17,083 nt of DNA from Oligoflexaceae bacterium (GTDB lineage Bacteria; Bdellovibrionota_B; Oligoflexia; Oligoflexales; Oligoflexaceae), in contig CANJJY010000041.1 of NCBI GenBank assembly GCA_947474445.1, positions 1 through 17,083 on the forward strand, read 5' to 3'. This document shows, piece after piece, positions 14,567 to 17,083 of the stretch. Below the pieces are notes generated by a model, which was not told where the DNA came from, made no database searches, and was given only the letters and a program-made list of their open reading frames with translations. Each line of letters begins with the position of its first letter. Position 1 is the first letter of the stretch. Both the position numbers and the translations under genes were made by a program.

Positions 14567-14886
14567 AGACCTTCTGCTTCCCAGGCTAACATCCCACCTT
14601 CGACGTTGAAGAGACGGGTATAGCCGGCAACTGCAAAAATCTCACAAGCCCTTGCCGATCTCTTTCCCGAGCGGCACATGAGATAAAGGGCTTCGTCTTG
14701 GGGCAAACCCTGCCCAGCAGCGCTCGATGTATCGAGCAAACTTAAGGGCAGATTGCGACTGCCGCGAGCGCGCACCTGCGCATATTCGTCAGGTTCTCGC
14801 ACATCGATCAAGGGCAGCGGTTTCTTCTGCTGCGTCTCTTGCAACTTGGCCACTTCTTGCACTGAAATCTCTTGAAAAACTACCAT
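14554..14886 (-). CDS. Single-domain rhodanese-like sulfurtransferase
   Basis: 110 residues from ATG at 14884-14886 to TAA at 14554-14556. It is one rhodanese domain: LPLIDVREPDEYAQVRARGSRNLPLSL (24-50) and the active-site loop MCRSGKRSARA with catalytic Cys71, then AGYTRLFNVEGGMLAWEAEGLPL. Such GlpE/PspE-like proteins carry a sulfane sulfur as a persulfide on the Cys and pass it to cyanide or protein thiols. The loop CRSGKR is the common six-residue form, with basic residues that suit thiosulfate or persulfide. The gene is 30 bases behind the desaturase gene on the same strand and probably shares its transcript. Its ribosome site (AAGAGAT) is weak. The family is certain; the physiological donor and acceptor are unknown. 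Confidence 0.92.
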   Translation of the reverse strand: MVVFQEISVQEVAKLQETQQKKPLPLIDVREPDEYAQVRARGSRNLPLSLLDTSSAAGQGLPQDEALYLMCRSGKRSARACEIFAVAGYTRLFNVEGGMLAWEAEGLPLG

Positions 14887-14916
14887 AGCCGATCTCTTTC
14901 GAGGGTAAAATGGGGA

Positions 14917-15738
14917 TCAATACTGAGAATTCGCATTGCTTTGAACCCATTGCGAGGAAATATCCCAGGCTTCAACCTGTATGTCTTCCTGCTTATTCTC
15001 CGTCTTTACGTAGTCGAGTGCTTTGATAGCGCGCAGAACGTAGCAGAGGCCATAACCCCAATCGAACTCCCACCATTTGATAGAAAACTTCACAGAACTG
15101 GGGTAGCGATGGTGATTATTTTGATACCCTTCACCCGCAACGAGCCAGGCAACCAGCGTATTATTGCGTGAATTATCAGTCGTCTTATAGTTGCGGTAGC
15201 CGAGTGCGTGACCCATGGAATTGACCATCCAACCCTGCACGGGATGGCTCATCATACCGAGAAAGTAAGCGGCGCCGAGCAACCAACCACCCGATCCGAC
15301 AGCCAGACTCAGAAGGATAGCAATGCCGATATGAAGGAGGTAGGGGAGGTACCAAAGACCGCGTTTGTTTTGCCAGCTGACGTCAAAGTTCAGGTCTTCG
15401 ACTATGGCCAGATAGCGAGGTTCTTTGCGAATCAAGCCTCTGAGAACGTCTTTATAGGACTGCAGTTGGGCAGCAGCCAAGCCGAAAAATCCTTTGTGGA
15501 CCGGGCTATGAGGATCGCGCGGAGTATCGGAGTAGCGATGATGGAGACGGTGCATACAGCACCAGCCCTTCACGTCGAGACCCGTGATCCAGCCTCCCGT
15601 TGCAGCAGCGAAGGCCTGCAGGCGGGGATGGAGACGGACGGCGCCATGGGTAAAACCGCGATGATAAAAGACCGTGATATAGATCAGATTGAGAACGTAA
15701 GTTGCTAAAAACACGGACAGACATAAGGCCCAATACAT
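14917..15738 (-). CDS. Membrane fatty-acid desaturase (acyl-CoA desaturase type)
   Basis: A 273-residue integral membrane di-iron desaturase. The start ATG (15736-15738) has GAGAGGG 8 bases upstream. Hydrophobic stretches near 3-25, 42-54 and 132-163 fit the stearoyl-CoA desaturase topology. Three histidine boxes bind the irons: HRGFTH (26-31), HRLHH (63-67), and a third at 206-210 reading QNNHH where the common form is HNxHH. NSMGHALG (173-180) is the conserved segment before the third box. In this family Gln at that place occurs in some bacterial members, from memory and not checked. The C-terminal 25 residues are polar and lie outside the membrane. It likely makes delta-9-type monounsaturated acyl chains for phospholipids. 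A rhodanese gene follows closely. Confidence 0.92.
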   Translation of the reverse strand: MYWALCLSVFLATYVLNLIYITVFYHRGFTHGAVRLHPRLQAFAAATGGWITGLDVKGWCCMHRLHHRYSDTPRDPHSPVHKGFFGLAAAQLQSYKDVLRGLIRKEPRYLAIVEDLNFDVSWQNKRGLWYLPYLLHIGIAILLSLAVGSGGWLLGAAYFLGMMSHPVQGWMVNSMGHALGYRNYKTTDNSRNNTLVAWLVAGEGYQNNHHRYPSSVKFSIKWWEFDWGYGLCYVLRAIKALDYVKTENKQEDIQVEAWDISSQWVQSNANSQY

Positions 15739-15808
15739 AGGTCGACCCTCTCAGCTGTTGGTCAGAGATTCATCTCGTTGACCATCCTACCTTCTGAAAG
15801 GAAAACCT

Positions 15809-15836
15809 GTTGTAAATTTTATGTCATTGCTTTCAA
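15809..15836 (-). promoter_or_regulatory. Weak candidate promoter of the desaturase gene
   Basis: On the minus strand TTGAAA (15831-15836) and TACAAC (15809-15814) are 16 bases apart, inside the 107-base gap before the desaturase. The -35 overlaps a small GCTTTC/GAAAGC hairpin (15829-15843) that directly follows the lipoprotein stop codon, which could instead be a weak transcript end. Confidence 0.28.
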
Positions 15837-15845
15837 GGAAAGCCC

Positions 15846-16433
15846 TTATTTGGGAGCTTGGCGCGTCAAAACAAAAGGATTAGACGTCGCATTGTCTCTG
15901 ATTGCGATCGATGTGACTTCGCCCGCCTCGACTTGCCAAGAAACCGCAGCGCCTGAACTAAACGCGACTTCGCGTTCAACTTTTCCACTGCCTAAGGAAG
16001 TCGTTTGGACGGCTCCACAGCTCAGAGCCGGACCGATCGGATCGGCCACTATAGAATAACCCGTCCCCTTGACGACAAGAACCGTGCGGCTCCCGACGGC
16101 GACCTGTCGCTGGACGCTCGTCAGAGATGTCACCTTTATCCCAAACGCACTCGTAGCAGCAACGAATTCGCCCGTAGAAATTTCTGAAAGAGGGGAAGCA
16201 CAGTTCACAAATAAGAAGTCAATTATAGAGCTCGTAGAAGTGTCCACATCGGGACTTGATGCCCCACTTGTCGGGGCAGTTTCGGGCGTACCCGCACCAT
16301 TTTTCGCAGTGGGAGTCGCTGTTCCATCCGGTTGTTGCCCCCCTTGCCCAGCCCTACCATTGCCCACTTCAGTTCCGCACGCCAACAGTAGACAGCTGAT
16401 GATTATAACTTGGAAAAGATTAGGGAGTTTCAT
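15846..16433 (-). CDS. Predicted lipoprotein of unknown function
   Basis: 195 residues from ATG at 16431-16433, with GAGGAG 7 bases upstream. A short basic start, a hydrophobic core (FQVIIISCLLLA) and the lipobox LLAC put the lipidated Cys at 19, so signal peptidase II would release a mature lipoprotein. After CGTEVGNG comes a low-complexity linker (about 27-68; rich in Gly, Pro, Thr, Ser, Asp). The globular part (about 70-192) looks beta-rich (STVVLVVKGTGYSIV-type strands), with two more Cys (78 and 139) that could form a disulfide. No enzyme motif is seen. Residue +2 is Gly, not Asp, so outer-membrane sorting is plausible. The start overlaps the stop of the TIGR02147 gene by ATGA, so the two are translated as a pair. 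Its function is not recognised. Confidence 0.85.
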   Translation of the reverse strand: MKLPNLFQVIIISCLLLACGTEVGNGRAGQGGQQPDGTATPTAKNGAGTPETAPTSGASSPDVDTSTSSIIDFLFVNCASPLSEISTGEFVAATSAFGIKVTSLTSVQRQVAVGSRTVLVVKGTGYSIVADPIGPALSCGAVQTTSLGSGKVEREVAFSSGAAVSWQVEAGEVTSIAIRDNATSNPFVLTRQAPK

Positions 16434-17083
16434 GGTGCGCTCCTCTTGGTCTGGGGAAACATCTGGAGGTTGAGCTGCACCACGGTTTTACCCTTAGCCG
16501 CATCGGCCTGCTGCTCTTCGAGCGCCCAGTTATGAAGTTCACGGCGAAAAGTCTTCAGTCTCTGTTTGAGTTCGCTGAGGGCTGATTCGGGGATTTGGAA
16601 AATCAAGGCTCCGAACTCACGCTGCTCGAGCGGCAGATCTTCCAGAGCAGCGAGACTCTGTTCAAGGGCCTGACGGTGATAGCTGCGCACGGCCAGGCTT
16701 TTAACCTCATCGCTTGAGAACACCATATCGTCTTTTACAGTGTAGCGCCCATGTTGATCTTTTTGAATCAGGCCTCTGGTTTTGAGAAAATTCAGAGCGC
16801 GTACGATGTCTTTCAGCTCAATGCGTCCTGTCAGCCGCCGCTGGATCCAGTAAGGGTCTTCCCGAAAGTCAGGATCTTGGACGAGTTCGCGCATGACGGG
16901 GAAAATCCAATGACTGAGATACTCTAAAGCATCGGCGTCGAGCTCATAGCGGCGCGTGTGCGGCATCAGCTTCTGTAGCTGAGCAATGAAAGCGTGCCGC
17001 TCTTCGTCCGTTTGGGCCTGATTCATCGCGACCAAAGTGCGAAAGTAGGCTGCCTGCTGACTACTTAAACCTAGAGCCGTGAT
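16430..17083 (-). CDS. TIGR02147-family (DUF4423) protein, N-terminus outside window
   Basis: 217 codons are visible, open to the right window edge; the TTG at 17035 is not a true start, since the same frame continues upstream as ITALGLSSQQAAYFRTL. The LGLS..QA.YF..LV.MNQA.T..E segment, then the RRYELDADALEYLSHWIFPVMREL, YWIQRRL and DIVRALNFLKTRGLI pieces, and a late ALEQSLAALEDLPLEQREF segment, match the TIGR02147/DUF4423 family. That family is known from Fibrobacter and Bdellovibrio relatives, often in many copies per genome. DIVRALNFLKTRGLIQKDQHGRY looks like a winged helix. A role as a transcriptional regulator is commonly proposed but unproven. Its TGA overlaps the ATG of the lipoprotein gene. 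The family call is good; the missing N-terminus likely holds an HTH. Confidence 0.85.
   Translation of the reverse strand: MTALGLSSQQAAYFRTLVAMNQAQTDEERHAFIAQLQKLMPHTRRYELDADALEYLSHWIFPVMRELVQDPDFREDPYWIQRRLTGRIELKDIVRALNFLKTRGLIQKDQHGRYTVKDDMVFSSDEVKSLAVRSYHRQALEQSLAALEDLPLEQREFGALIFQIPESALSELKQRLKTFRRELHNWALEEQQADAAKGKTVVQLNLQMFPQTKRSAP

Noticed and set aside
1..17083. CRISPR array, insertion sequence or prophage
   Set aside because: No regularly spaced repeats, transposase, integrase or phage structural gene was found on either strand.

Overview
The window reads as a chromosomal segment of a Gram-negative bacterium of moderate GC content. The best guess is the Bdellovibrionota / Oligoflexia group. 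That guess rests on four things: a TIGR02147-type protein (a family known mainly from Fibrobacter and Bdellovibrio relatives), a lipoprotein beginning CGTEVGNG after its lipobox, a fused isobutyryl-CoA mutase, and ordinary bacterial housekeeping genes. No transposase, phage gene, rRNA or CRISPR array was seen. The taxonomic call is inference.

Layout, left to right. (1) 1-168: the end of a response-regulator receiver domain. (2) 400-1241, minus strand: a 64-residue DUF2007-like protein, a lone tRNA-Ile(GAT) with a textbook promoter and terminator, and a stand-alone Fis/NtrC-type helix-turn-helix protein with its own terminator. (3) 1657-4601, minus strand: parA, parB and mutM, preceded by a repeat-rich 257-base region containing a long near-perfect palindrome. 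(4) 4859-8302, minus strand: icmF, a B12-dependent fused acyl-CoA mutase with its G-protein chaperone. (5) 8543-8875, plus strand: a small protein joining a lysine/alanine-rich, histone-H1-like tail to a DUF1737 domain. (6) 8933-9892: almost 1 kb with no convincing protein gene. Its right part folds into many hairpins whose G-U pairs favour the minus strand, so it is a candidate structured RNA. (7) 9893-10843, minus strand: a UDP-glucuronate decarboxylase-like enzyme, divergent from a compact plus-strand operon, sucC-sucD-macro domain-murB (10942-14529). (8) 14554-17083, minus strand: rhodanese, fatty-acid desaturase, lipoprotein, and a TIGR02147-family protein running off the window edge.

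How the genes relate. IcmF interconverts isobutyryl- and n-butyryl-CoA and so links branched-chain and straight-chain acyl-CoA pools. SucCD makes ATP or GTP from succinyl-CoA. UXS and MurB feed surface polysaccharide and peptidoglycan synthesis. The desaturase adjusts membrane lipids. parAB is a DNA-partition module whose ParB departs from the classic signature motifs. The least explained items are the structured region near 9.5-9.86 kb, the palindrome and repeats upstream of parA, the histone-tail/DUF1737 protein, the macro-domain gene inside the sucCD-murB operon, and the overlapping TIGR02147-lipoprotein gene pair.
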